From: JAXGPP01 sp040766885 | Lineage (GTDB): Bacteria > Planctomycetota > Planctomycetia > Pirellulales > Thermoguttaceae | Assembly: GCA_040766885.1 (NCBI GenBank) | Contig: JAXGPP010000003.1 | Coordinates: 186,001-250,000, forward strand | Length of the DNA stretch: 64,000 nt | Reading direction: 5' to 3' | Translations under genes and position numbers: made by a program | Notes under the pieces: model-generated | Told to the model about the DNA's origin: nothing | What the model saw: only the letters and a program-made list of their open reading frames with translations | Database searches by the model: none | Shown: positions 41,497 to 50,214 of the stretch, piece after piece | Layout of the letters: every line of letters starts with the position of its first letter | Position numbering within the stretch: the stretch's first letter is position 1

Positions 41497-41940
41497 TCGC
41501 CCAGTACGCCCACGCAACTCGCGGCTGCCGCTTGCTCGTCCCTTCGCCACCTGCGACGTCACCGCCTTCGCCTCTCGCGCTCACTGCAACTGCCATCGCG
41601 TATCCGGCCTTCAGTCCCGCGTCGAACGGTCTGTTATAGAAGCCCGACACTCGAACCGGATTGCTGGGAGCCCGTCGTCGAAGTAGCGAGCGGCCTGTAT
41701 TGTGATCCTGTTGGCCGGCACCGGCGTGGTGGGGCTGTTGGAGGTGTTCAGCCCGTCGAGCAACATCCACTCCTGTTCGCATACTTGGGACACGCCGTCG
41801 CCCCCTGTAACTATGTGCCCTACTGGCTCGCCGATGCGGCACGCCATTCTGGATTCTTGAAAAAAATCGCAAGTCATTTCACCCTAAGCCACTTCGGGTC
41901 CGAGTGGCCCAGTCTGCCCCCCCTTTGGCACGCCAGCGTC

Positions 41941-41949
41941 TGCTATAAT
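41941..41949 (+). promoter_or_regulatory. Extended -10 promoter element before repeat copy B
   Basis: TGCTATAAT is a perfect TGn plus TATAAT extended -10 element, which can function without a good -35; none is seen at 17 bases. The transcript would begin near 41956 and run through GATTCACTGA and the repeat to the membrane-protein gene at 42294. Confidence 0.5.
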
Positions 41950-42022
41950 GCCCGCCGGCGCCCACGCTCGCCACCCTTGATTCACTGAACAAACAACGTT
42001 CGGCCTCGAATCTCCTACCCCT

Positions 42023-42163
42023 CTACGAACTTCAACACGACAGCCAAACTGGTGGGATCACTTACGTCCGAGGGTGAAACGCGAGAACTCTGTCTCCCTT
42101 GGACTTACAACCACACCCCGCGCCCTAACGAAAGTAAACACACGCAAAGGCGTTTCGCTTCGC
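42023..42163. repeat. 141-bp intergenic repeat, copy B
   Basis: It aligns to 8058-8198 without gaps: 105 of 141 bases overall, with the two ends best conserved (42/49 and 33/37). On the minus strand it encodes ETPLRVFTFV, but a TGA interrupts GRK before SHQFGCRVEVR, whereas copy A is open. The following plus-strand gene starts 131 bases after the element. Confidence 0.8.
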
Positions 42164-42293
42164 ATGCCTTTCACGGCTATAGACATGCCAACATACGCTG
42201 GCATTAAGCCAGTCCGACGCGACAGACTCGCCTTGAGACAGCGGTCATTCGGGCGGGCCCACGGTACGCGCGCCTGACACGGAGAGCTATCCA

Positions 42294-43862
42294 ATGTCAA
42301 ACCATCGAGACCGATTTGAGACCAGCAAGCCCGTCCAATTCAGCCTGCGGACATTCCTGATCGCCACGTGCGCGGTCGGGCTTGCCGCGGGTCTATTTGG
42401 GCGGCTGTTCTTCCAGAATCCGAGCGTCTTTGCGATAACCTTGTCAGTGCTCTCCACGGTGGGCCCCTTCGTCCTGGCCGTAGCGACAATCCTCTGGCTC
42501 GCGCTTCGCAGGAAACCGTCTGCGCCGGCCCTCGTCTGCGGCCGTTGCCGTCAGAAGCTCTCCCTGGATAGTGAAGAGCCTCCGGCGAGTTGCCCGGCGT
42601 GCTCGGCGAGCCTTGCTGGGCCGGGTGCCATGGTGCTCCTGCCCGGCCAGCGGCGTCGGTGGGGCCTGGCCGCCTGGGCGGTCGTGCTGCTTCTGGCTCC
42701 GGTGGTCGGCCTGACCACCGCGCGTGTGGTCCAGCGGAACACGGTTGTCTCGCCGACGAACCTGCAGTCGCAGACGACCGCTCAGCTCATTAGCGTGCAA
42801 CTGCCCCAGCAGATCGACGCCCCCTGGGTGTGGAATGAACTGGAGCGCCGCCTCCTGGCCGGAACCCTGACGCAACCAGACGTCGAGGATGCGATCGGCG
42901 CACTGGTCGCGCACATGACAACCACCGCGCCCAATGGCTGGGACCGGCCCCTGAGCTGGCAGGGCGAGTTCATCAAGGCAGCCCTCGACGCGGGGATGAT
43001 TTCCGAGCCAGTCCTGTTCGATTTGTGCGACGCGTTCTTTGGCCCCAAGCCAGTGATCCGGCCGCTGCCGCGCGTCCGCGAGGGCACGAGCGGATTCGGC
43101 GTCGAAATCCAGTACGGCAGCGTTTGGAGCAACCAGTCGGCGATCGGCCAGGAGCTTCTCTGGCAGGTTGACCGCGTGCTGCTGGACGGCAAGCCGCTCG
43201 AGATCCGCCAGATCTACAAGAATGCCCAGGGCTGGTCGGGATACCACGACGGGTCGCTGCCGGTCGGCGAGTACGAACTTACGGTGGAAGTCGAATGCGC
43301 CTACGTCGACCAGGCCAAGCTCATCGGGCTCAATGCCAGGGATCTGACCAGTGATCGCTGGCCTAAAGCCCGCAAACGCTGGAAGCAGACGGTGTCCGCA
43401 CCGCTCAAGGTGTACACCGCCGACGAGCCGATCGTGGCCCTGGCGACCGACGCCAGCCGGCATCCTGGACCGTCGGGCGGACTGAAGGTCAATCGTCTGG
43501 TGGCCCAGGCTGGACGCGACGGCCGCACGAAGATCATCCTTCAGGCCGAGTTCCGCGAGGGCCTCCCGCTGCCCCTCAGCTACGAGATTTCCATCGTTAT
43601 CAACGGTCAGGCGACTCGGCTCGGCTCAACGTGGGTCATCGAGCACGACCAGGGCCGCTCCCAAGGCGGCAATCAACTCGAGGCGGAGATCGACGCGCTC
43701 GATCCGTCGATCACTGCCGCTGACATCCTCCTCACGCCCGATCCCAAGCCGATCGAGAATCACCCGGACGCAAAGGAGATCTGGGGCGAGAAGACGATTC
43801 TCCGTAACGTGCCCATCGAGCGGCTCGATCTGGAGGCCGGCAACGGTAGTCCGACGCCCTAG
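42294..43862 (+). CDS. Membrane protein with zinc-ribbon-like motif, unknown
   Basis: A 522-residue protein. Residues about 15-23 read QFSLRTFLI, a motif that opens many planctomycete membrane proteins. Membrane helices are at about residues 20-40, 48-70 and 122-142. Between the second and third is a likely zinc ribbon CGRCRQKL...CPACSASL (C-x2-C and C-x2-C). The large C-terminal part (from about residue 150) is soluble and beta-rich, with no motif I know. GGAGAGCTATCC precedes ATG 42294. Expression is probably from the extended -10 at 41941. No function is assigned. Confidence 0.72.
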   Translation: MSNHRDRFETSKPVQFSLRTFLIATCAVGLAAGLFGRLFFQNPSVFAITLSVLSTVGPFVLAVATILWLALRRKPSAPALVCGRCRQKLSLDSEEPPASCPACSASLAGPGAMVLLPGQRRRWGLAAWAVVLLLAPVVGLTTARVVQRNTVVSPTNLQSQTTAQLISVQLPQQIDAPWVWNELERRLLAGTLTQPDVEDAIGALVAHMTTTAPNGWDRPLSWQGEFIKAALDAGMISEPVLFDLCDAFFGPKPVIRPLPRVREGTSGFGVEIQYGSVWSNQSAIGQELLWQVDRVLLDGKPLEIRQIYKNAQGWSGYHDGSLPVGEYELTVEVECAYVDQAKLIGLNARDLTSDRWPKARKRWKQTVSAPLKVYTADEPIVALATDASRHPGPSGGLKVNRLVAQAGRDGRTKIILQAEFREGLPLPLSYEISIVINGQATRLGSTWVIEHDQGRSQGGNQLEAEIDALDPSITAADILLTPDPKPIENHPDAKEIWGEKTILRNVPIERLDLEAGNGSPTP

Positions 43863-43867
43863 AACCG

Positions 43868-43897
43868 AGCGGGGCAGGTGGCCGACCCTGCCCCGCT
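43868..43897. terminator. Bidirectional hairpin between convergent genes
   Basis: A perfect 11-bp stem, AGCGGGGCAGG (43868-43878) with CCTGCCCCGCT (43887-43897), has an eight-base loop and starts six bases after the plus-strand stop. There is no T-run on either side, so termination may be factor-dependent. Confidence 0.5.
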
Positions 43898-43929
43898 GCG
43901 GATGGTCTCAGTCAGTCATCCATTCGCCG

Positions 43930-45309
43930 TCACGCATACTCGCGGTCGGTGACGAGGCCCGGCATGGGAATGGGGTACTTGCCGTTCTCGTCGGCCTTCA
44001 CCGGCGGCGGCGAATCCATCGTCCACTGATCGACGCCCGGGGCGTATTCGTGCTCCGAGTTGAGCATCGCGTCGAGCGTGATTTCCACCGCGGTGTGGGC
44101 CGCCTTCCGCCCCATCGAGCTCACCAGGCTGGCCATCACGCCATGCTCGGTCTCGTTGTAGGGCTTGTCGGCGCGGATCGCCTCGACGAGGTCGTTCCAC
44201 TCGTTTTGGTAAGGATTGCCCTGGTCGCCCGGGACCTTCGACTGCCACAGCCGCTGAGCCTCGTCGGGATTCTGGCCCTTGTAGGTGCTCGACGGGCCGC
44301 CGCAGTCGCCGGCCTTCGAGGCGATCGCCGAACCCTTCGACCCGTGCAGATAGCTCGAGTAGATCTGGTGGGCCCCCGCCATACAGCGGCCGTCCAGTTG
44401 CAGCCGTGCGCCGTCGGCAAACACGTACTCCGCGGCGTAGGAATCGAAATTCTGGTCGACGGCGTCCATGCGGTAGTGCCGGCCGCCCAGGGCCTGCACG
44501 CTCACCGGCCAGGCGTTCTTCATCCAGCAGCAGTGGTCGACAACATGGATGTAGAAGTCGTTGAACGCGCCGCCGCTGGCCCACAGGAAACTGTGGAATC
44601 GCTGGATCTGCCACAATAGCTCGCTGGGGTTCCCGGGCCACTTTTCCGAAAAGGCCGAACCCACGGGCCCGGTCATGCGGTAGGCGCGCATCGAGATGAT
44701 ATCGCCGATCTCGCCGTCCTCAACCCGCTTGTGAAGCTCCTGCAGATGCCGGGCGTGCCGCGACATGAGGCCCACGGCCACCTTGAGGTTCTTCTCGGAA
44801 GCCTTCTTGCCCAGTTCCAGCATGCGGCGCGAGGTGGGGCCGTCGGCCGTCAGCGGCTTCTCCATGAAAACGTTCAGCCCCTTGTCGATCGCGTAGCCGA
44901 AATGGACCCAGCGGAACGCCAGCGGCGAGGCGAAGATCGCAATGTCGCCCGGCTGGAGGCAGTCCATGGCGTGCTTGTAGCCGTCGAAGCCGACGAACTT
45001 GCGATCGTCCGGCACGTCGACCTGGTCGCCGAATCGCCCTTTCAGACCCTGGTAGCTTCCGTTGACTCGATTCTCGAAGACATCGGCCAGCGCCACCAGC
45101 TTGACCGGCCCCTGCTTGACCGACATCGCGTCGGCCGCCGCTCCGGTGCCGCGGCCGCCGCAGCCGATCAGGGCCACGCGGAGAGTATTGTCTTCGGCGG
45201 CATGGACTCGCGGAATGGCCATGCCGGCCAGGGCCGACGCGGCGGCTACCCGTCCGGTGGTCTTGAGAAACTCACGACGTGACGCGGTGCGCTTCGGCGC
45301 TTCGCTCAT
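43930..45309 (-). CDS. Tat-exported Gfo/Idh/MocA oxidoreductase
   Basis: A 459-residue member of the family with Tat leader ASRREFLKTTGRVAAASALA. The nucleotide-binding site is RVALIGCGGRGTGAAADAMS, followed by LVALADVFENRV. The catalytic EKP is complete in VFMEKPLTADGPTSRRMLEL. The later FHSFLWASGGAFNDFYIHVV with DHCCWM carries the His/Cys residues seen in the larger planctomycete subgroup. ATG 45309 follows AGGAGTCCTCCC. It is the fourth Gfo/Idh gene of the window and belongs to a different subgroup from the 38-41 kb pair. Confidence 0.92.
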   Translation of the reverse strand: MSEAPKRTASRREFLKTTGRVAAASALAGMAIPRVHAAEDNTLRVALIGCGGRGTGAAADAMSVKQGPVKLVALADVFENRVNGSYQGLKGRFGDQVDVPDDRKFVGFDGYKHAMDCLQPGDIAIFASPLAFRWVHFGYAIDKGLNVFMEKPLTADGPTSRRMLELGKKASEKNLKVAVGLMSRHARHLQELHKRVEDGEIGDIISMRAYRMTGPVGSAFSEKWPGNPSELLWQIQRFHSFLWASGGAFNDFYIHVVDHCCWMKNAWPVSVQALGGRHYRMDAVDQNFDSYAAEYVFADGARLQLDGRCMAGAHQIYSSYLHGSKGSAIASKAGDCGGPSSTYKGQNPDEAQRLWQSKVPGDQGNPYQNEWNDLVEAIRADKPYNETEHGVMASLVSSMGRKAAHTAVEITLDAMLNSEHEYAPGVDQWTMDSPPPVKADENGKYPIPMPGLVTDREYA

Positions 45310-45639
45310 GGGAGGACTCCTGGAAGTGATGGGTGGGTCGTCAGCAGTGATGGCTCGTCGTCCGCGCGGCAAGGGCTCCAGCGAGAACCTCCGCGGCCGA
45401 ATGCTTCGCTCGCCAGTCGCCGGGTCGCGCTTGGGGTGCGGACCAACCAGCGGATCGGCAAAGTGGGCAGGTCTCTATTGTTGCTCAGAATAGGGACGCT
45501 TGGCAAGCAAGCCCGGGCCCGCATCGTCCCGAAGCAGTAATTTCAGGGGGGACGGAGCATCGGGCGTACAGGTATTGGCCTGCGGCACCGCCAACCCTTC
45601 GGCTTGCCTCTTGAAGCCGAAGTCGACCCAAGAAACGCA

Positions 45640-45675
45640 CGAGCGTGCTCGCCGTGAGACTCGGCGGCACGCTCG
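45640..45675 (-). terminator. Hairpin after the outer-membrane protein gene
   Basis: Arms CGAGCGTGC and GCACGCTCG (45640-45648, 45667-45675) with an inner CGCCG/CGGCG stem form a 14-bp hairpin with one bulge. On the minus strand it is followed by GTGCGTTTCTT. It ends transcription of the gene that stops at 45706. The rest of the 45310-45705 gap shows no coding signal. Confidence 0.55.
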
Positions 45676-45705
45676 CGGTCTCTCTCTCCTGCACTCCGTA
45701 CGCTG

Positions 45706-46976
45706 TTACCAGCGGGCTTCCAGACCGGCATGCGGGCCGTGGAAGTGGGCCATATCCGTGTCGAGACTCATCCCGGTGTTGACCGGACCGGTGAAATCCA
45801 GTTGATCGGCCGCCCGGGCAACTCCCGACAGCCAGAACCAGTTGTAACCGCCGCGTACCGCCAAGCCATCGGTGAGCTGATAGGTGCCGTTCACACCAAT
45901 CTCGCTGGCGAAGGCGACGTGTCCCTGATCGGTCTCGGAGCCGCGCAGCACCACCGCGTTGTCGAGATCCCCGAGGAATGTCCGCTGCTGGGCGGCGTTG
46001 CCGTAGATGCCCCCCTTGCTGACAAAGTCGACGCTCAGTCGGCAACCGAGTTGCTTCTGCCAGCGGCCGCCGATCTGCATGCCGAACAGGTTGTTGGCCG
46101 CGTCGATGTCGTATTCGCTCACGCCGCTTCCGAGATCGAGCGACGGATGTCGAGATCCTCTTCAAATCCGAGATAGCGGAAGCCCATCAGGAATGACCAA
46201 TCCGAGCAGGGGCCCGAGCGGATGAGGTTCACTTCAACGCTTTCCAGCCGGGCGGCGGATTCGAAGGCCATCACATCGGCATCGGAGAAATCGGCGGTGA
46301 AACGCCCCACCCGGCCGGGCAGCCGCAGCATGTCGTCGGCGGCCAGCACCGCATCGCTCTCCCAGTAATGCATGCCAAAGTAACTCGATTCCAGCGTCAG
46401 GCACGCGTTCAACTGGTAGCCCACCGTTATCCGCGGCCCCGCCTGGCTGTCGTACTCCAGGTCCCCTGTCGACAGCAGCGGCGTGAACTGCTCCGTGAGG
46501 GCCAGCACCCGGTCGTTGGGCGTGTCAAGCGTGAGCAGCAGCGCGTCGACTCGGACATAGGCCCCTCGGCATCCGCAACCCCAGTTCAGGTCCGGCAAGC
46601 AGATGTCTGGCCGGCAGGTGTGCGGCCGGCCAGCACCCGGCAGGCAGCCGCTGGGTACACAGGCGCTCGGCTCACAGAAGCTTGGTTGACACGCGCTTGG
46701 CCGGCAGGCACTCGGCCGGCAGGCACTCGGCCGGCAGGCACTCGGTCGGCAGGCACTGGGCTGACAAGCGCTCGGTCGACAAGCGTTTGATCGAACTCGC
46801 GCACAGGCCGGCGCCGCAGTCGGCGCTTCCAGTACGGGGCCTTCGTCGGCCGAGCCTTCGATCACCACCCATTCATTCTCCGGAGGCAGAGGAGCCGGTG
46901 GCGCTTCGTCGGCGTATACGGCCGGCACGAAGACCACAACTAGCAGACAGGCAAGCAGATTGATCCGGTGCAACAT
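45706..46976 (-). pseudogene. Frameshifted cysteine-rich outer-membrane protein (BBP7-like)
   Basis: Two adjacent minus-strand frames together give one protein of about 423 residues. The first (46976-46119, 285 residues) has a signal peptide (INLLACLLVVVFVPAVYA), a cysteine-rich CRPSA repeat region and then a beta-barrel start (RGAYVRVDALLLTLDTPNDR, ITVGYQLNACLTLESSYFGM, WSFLMGFRYLGFEEDLDIRR). The second frame (to 45706) continues with GVSEYDIDAANNLFGMQIGG, VNGTYQLTDGLAVRGGYNWF and a C-terminal barrel strand. The break falls near 46120-46140. The layout matches planctomycete BBP7/Lpg1974-type outer-membrane proteins. It is either a recent pseudogene or a sequencing error; the rest shows no decay. 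Confidence 0.75.
46596..46781 (-). repeat. 15-bp tandem repeat encoding C-R/Q-P-S-A
   Basis: About 12 copies of a 15-base unit encode the pentapeptide CRPSA (with CQPSA, CEPSA, CVPSG and CLPGA variants), residues 66-127 of the outer-membrane protein. The central copies are almost identical at DNA level; the 3' copies are diverged. It is a periodic cysteine every five residues. Confidence 0.85.
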
Positions 46977-47380
46977 CGAGCAACCCCCGTAACGGTGAGT
47001 GGCAGTACGCGCAACAGGCAAGGTTTGGATCCGAAGTGGATGGTCGAGCGAGGAGCGTGCGGAACCAGCCACGCTTCCCCTCGCGAACGCTGGAAATGTT
47101 CCACCACCAGACCAGGTAACCACGAGACGATCGTTACATTGCGGATAATCGGAACCGCACGGCCCGCGCATCACACAAATGCGTCACAGACGCCACGGGA
47201 CGCACAATCGGCACTCCGGTCGTAACGGTGGTACCGGCCGCAACGGATTTGCCGGAAGTAGTGTTCGCCTGGAACGAAGATCGGGCCTGCCGAACGGACG
47301 AAACCGGGCCGTATGCCCAATGGCGAAGGTCGGCGCCGCCTCCCGGCCCGACGCGTTCCACGTTACGTTCGCTACGATCG
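46977..47380. other. Leader region of the outer-membrane protein gene
   Basis: A 404-base gap between two minus-strand genes. GGGGG precedes the start at 46976. No gene, clear promoter or repeat was found in it. Confidence 0.3.
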
Positions 47381-48835
47381 CTACAGATTACCAGCCGCAG
47401 CATCGCCACCGCGGTTGGCTCGAAACGCCTTGAGATAATCTTGCCGAAACGCCTGGCCCGTCCGAGCGCTGGTGATGCAACCGTCCCAGTCGAGCACTGG
47501 ACGCGGTCCCAGAGTCGCCGGGCGAGCCCCTTCGGCGGCCAATCGCTGGGCGAGTTTCCGGAACTCGCCGGCCCAAGCCTTGGGCTCCCCCGCGACGGTC
47601 AGCAGGCCCGTAAGCTGGCTTACATCGCGGGCCTCCGGGTGATCGTAAAAGCCCCAATTCAACCAGCCGCATGCCAGACCCTCCGTGGTCTCGACGGCCA
47701 TACGGCACCAGCGGGCCTGCTGCTCCTCGCCGGCTGCCGGATGCGATCCGCGGTCGATCGTCAGTTGGCCGCCGCCGTACCAGCCGAACTCGGCCACGAC
47801 GACCGGCCGTCCCGGCGCGGCCACCTCGCGTACCACGCTCTCCAGGTAGGCGCGATTCCGCCATTCGTCCTCGGCCTTGGTATAGTCATAGAACCCGGCG
47901 GCCAACGGGTAGAAGTGAACCTCCATGAAGTCCAACCATCGCGCCTGGCGCTCGGGCCGGAAGGCCGAGTAGTGCTGCACGCCGGGCAACAGCGCCGGCA
48001 CACTCCACTGGATGAGCCCCACGGTAACCAGGGCGTCGGGATCGACCGACTTGATCGCGGTCGCTTGCCGCCGAGTCCACTCGTCGGCCACCTCCTCGCG
48101 GAAATGCTGGTAGTCGAGCAGCCGTCGATCACCCGGCGCGTCCTCAGCCGGAGGCGGGGCCGTTTGCCCCCAACCAACGCTCTCGGGGGCGACGTTCCAA
48201 GCCCGTGCGACTTCTTCGGCCGAGCCGTAGTGCGACTGAAGCCAGGCATTCCATTTCAGCCGCATGACGGGCGTATCCCAGCCCACGCTCGGCTCGTTCA
48301 ACAGATCGTAGGCGAAGATCACGCTGCGGTTGCGATAGCGCCCGGCGAACAGCCGCCAGAAATTCTCCAAGGCCGACAGCACGCGGTCGTCGGCGATGCG
48401 GTCGACGCGGGCCCACGAGGGCGTCCCCTCCCAGTGGTCCGGCCCGGTGGGATGAACGTAGATGCCGGCCTCCTCAGCCAGCGCGAGGAACTGGTCGAAC
48501 TTCGCCAGGCCTTCCGGGTCGAGCGCGTCTTCAGCCGAAAAGAAAGACCCGTAGGTGAGGAATACCCGGACGCAGGTGACGCCCAATTCCTTCATGCGGG
48601 CGAAGTCGCGCCGCGTCGAGTCGGCGTCAAACTGCTTCCAAAGCTGCGGCGCCCAACCGGTGCCGGGACGATAGTAGTTCAGGCCGAAGGGGACGTAGGG
48701 GCGGCCGTCGCTGGCCGCAAAGGCACGGCCGTCGGTCCTCACGCGAATCTTCGGCAATACTCCCTCGCCAGCCGGCGCGAAACGAGTTGCGCTGAGGCAG
48801 GAAAACAGCATGATCACGAGCGCGCAGCGTCGCAT
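47381..48835 (-). CDS. Secreted GH5-like glycoside hydrolase
   Basis: A 484-residue protein with a signal peptide (ALVIMLFSCLSATRFAPAGE). The catalytic barrel of clan GH-A is shown by GLNYYRPGTGW and GVTCVRVFLTYGSFF near the start, the acid/base Glu181 in FAYDLLNEPSVGWD and the nucleophile Glu349 in VVVAEFGWYGGGQ. The spacing between the two Glu residues and the NEP motif fit GH5-type mannanases or cellulases, and planctomycete relatives of uncertain specificity. It is transcribed just before the outer-membrane protein gene. Exact substrate: beta-linked glucan or mannan is likely but not shown. Confidence 0.85.
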   Translation of the reverse strand: MRRCALVIMLFSCLSATRFAPAGEGVLPKIRVRTDGRAFAASDGRPYVPFGLNYYRPGTGWAPQLWKQFDADSTRRDFARMKELGVTCVRVFLTYGSFFSAEDALDPEGLAKFDQFLALAEEAGIYVHPTGPDHWEGTPSWARVDRIADDRVLSALENFWRLFAGRYRNRSVIFAYDLLNEPSVGWDTPVMRLKWNAWLQSHYGSAEEVARAWNVAPESVGWGQTAPPPAEDAPGDRRLLDYQHFREEVADEWTRRQATAIKSVDPDALVTVGLIQWSVPALLPGVQHYSAFRPERQARWLDFMEVHFYPLAAGFYDYTKAEDEWRNRAYLESVVREVAAPGRPVVVAEFGWYGGGQLTIDRGSHPAAGEEQQARWCRMAVETTEGLACGWLNWGFYDHPEARDVSQLTGLLTVAGEPKAWAGEFRKLAQRLAAEGARPATLGPRPVLDWDGCITSARTGQAFRQDYLKAFRANRGGDAAAGNL

Positions 48836-48871
48836 GATGGGCCTCTCTGGTCGTTGCCGGCTATCGTGGTC

Positions 48872-49996
48872 TCACTTGCCCAGGCACTTCCGCAGCACGG
48901 GTTCCAGGGCGTCGGCCATCCGCATCATGCCCAGGTCGTTAGGATGTGAGTTGTCGGTCGTCCCTTCGCCGTCATCGCCCAGGAGATGCTCTCCCTCCAC
49001 GTAGTACAGGCCGTCAATCCCCGCCGCCTGGGCGCGGTCGTAGGCGGCCCGCAGCGCCGCGCGGCTGGCGTCGTGGCGCTCGCGGTTTCCCGGCACCAGC
49101 GGCGTGTTGGCGTACGTGCGGTCCTCCACGAGCACGATGGCCGCCTCGGGCCGTGCGGCCCGCAACTGGCGGATCAGTGGCTCGGCCCGCTCCGCCACCT
49201 CCGCTCCGCCCATGTTGGGCAGGCAGTCGATGCAGTACACCGCAGCGTCGATTTCTCCAAGCAATTCGCCAACTTCAGGCTCCATGCGGCCATTGCCCGA
49301 GAAGCCAAGATTGACCATCGGCACATCGAGCCGCCGGCCGAGGATCGAGGGGAAGGCCATTCCCGGCCGCGATGCGCAAGCACCGTGGGCGATCGAAGTG
49401 CCGTAGTAAACCACCGGTTTGTCTGTGCGTGGCGCGACCGGGGCGAACCCCGCACCCTCGGGCACGCCGATCTCGATCGACTCCACGCCGTTGTAGAGCG
49501 GCAGATAGAGCAGATACCCGCGCCGGCCGGCAGCCAACCCTTCGATGAGTTTCGCGTCGACATCGATCCCGGCGGGACGCGACACCGCGAGCCATTGCCA
49601 ATGTCCTTCGCCATCGGCTGCGTACAGGTCGACGCCGCTCACGCCGGTGGCCGGCATGTGGGGCATTGCCACGTTGCCCGAAAGCAACTTGTAGCGGACA
49701 TGGATCGCTTGGGCGTCGGTTTCAAACCGCGCGGCCATTCCCGCCGAATGACGGCTCAGGCTCCAAACGGCGTCGCGGACCTTGCCCTTGGCACGTCCGG
49801 GCAACCGGTCGAAGTACCGCTCCGTGTCACTCCAGGTTCGCCCCTCGACACCCCACTGGCAGACATCGTACCAGGCGATGCCGGCCTCGACCTTGGGCTT
49901 CACGGCCGGCGCGTCCTGGCACCGAGCATAACGTGCCAGGCCGACTCCGATTGCGGTGGCGGCGGATAAACTGAGGAATCGACGGCGAGTGATCAT
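48872..49996 (-). CDS. Tat-exported SGNH/GDSL-type esterase
   Basis: A 374-residue protein with Tat leader ITRRRFLSLSAATAIGVGLA. A beta-sandwich N-domain (WYDVCQWGVEGRTW and MAARFETDAQAIHVRYKLL) precedes the hydrolase domain: nucleophile Ser in VVYYGTSIAHGACASRPG, the Gly/Asn blocks NLGFSGNGRMEPEV and CLPNM, and the C-terminal Asp/His in DNSHPNDLGMMRMAD. Such two-domain SGNH proteins are acetyl-esterases or lipases acting on acylated polysaccharide. ATG 49996 follows AGGAGCACCCGTG. It sits 36 bases upstream of the GH5-like gene on the same strand, suggesting a joint role in glycan processing. Confidence 0.88.
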   Translation of the reverse strand: MITRRRFLSLSAATAIGVGLARYARCQDAPAVKPKVEAGIAWYDVCQWGVEGRTWSDTERYFDRLPGRAKGKVRDAVWSLSRHSAGMAARFETDAQAIHVRYKLLSGNVAMPHMPATGVSGVDLYAADGEGHWQWLAVSRPAGIDVDAKLIEGLAAGRRGYLLYLPLYNGVESIEIGVPEGAGFAPVAPRTDKPVVYYGTSIAHGACASRPGMAFPSILGRRLDVPMVNLGFSGNGRMEPEVGELLGEIDAAVYCIDCLPNMGGAEVAERAEPLIRQLRAARPEAAIVLVEDRTYANTPLVPGNRERHDASRAALRAAYDRAQAAGIDGLYYVEGEHLLGDDGEGTTDNSHPNDLGMMRMADALEPVLRKCLGK

Positions 49997-50214
49997 CACG
50001 GGTGCTCCTGCAATGGGTGGCCGGTTCGCGAGGGCAGCGAAGTGCTTGCAGACGCCAATATCACCACCGCACTGGCCGAAGGCAAGCGCCATCGCCCGCC
50101 GCGTCGATTCCACGGGCCGCAGCAATGTCGCGGGCAGCGGGGATGGGGAGCGCGCCGCGAGGTCGACTCGCCGGCGGTGACTCGGGAAATAGTTCGGACT
50201 GCGCGAAACCCGGC

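Larger units (their letters stand above)
41425..42293. other. 869-base gene-poor region with repeat copy B
   Basis: The largest gap in the window. It holds, left to right: two AGCATATG motifs at 41474-41496; a stretch near 41540-41600 whose minus-strand reading is AMAVAVSARGEGG; an A-rich patch (41860-41870); an extended -10 TGCTATAAT at 41941-41949; GATTCACTGA at 41979-41988; and the 141-bp repeat at 42023-42163. Several frames are open in parts but lack start signals and overlap each other on both strands, so no gene is called. Confidence 0.55.

Noticed and set aside
41494..41988. 164-codon plus-strand frame in the 869-base gap
   Set aside because: No ribosome site, biased composition, and it overlaps minus-strand frames and the promoter-like element; no recognisable domain.
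42058..42300. An 80-codon minus-strand frame in repeat copy B
   Set aside because: It starts inside the coding region of the membrane protein on the other strand, lacks a ribosome site and corresponds to only part of the repeat.
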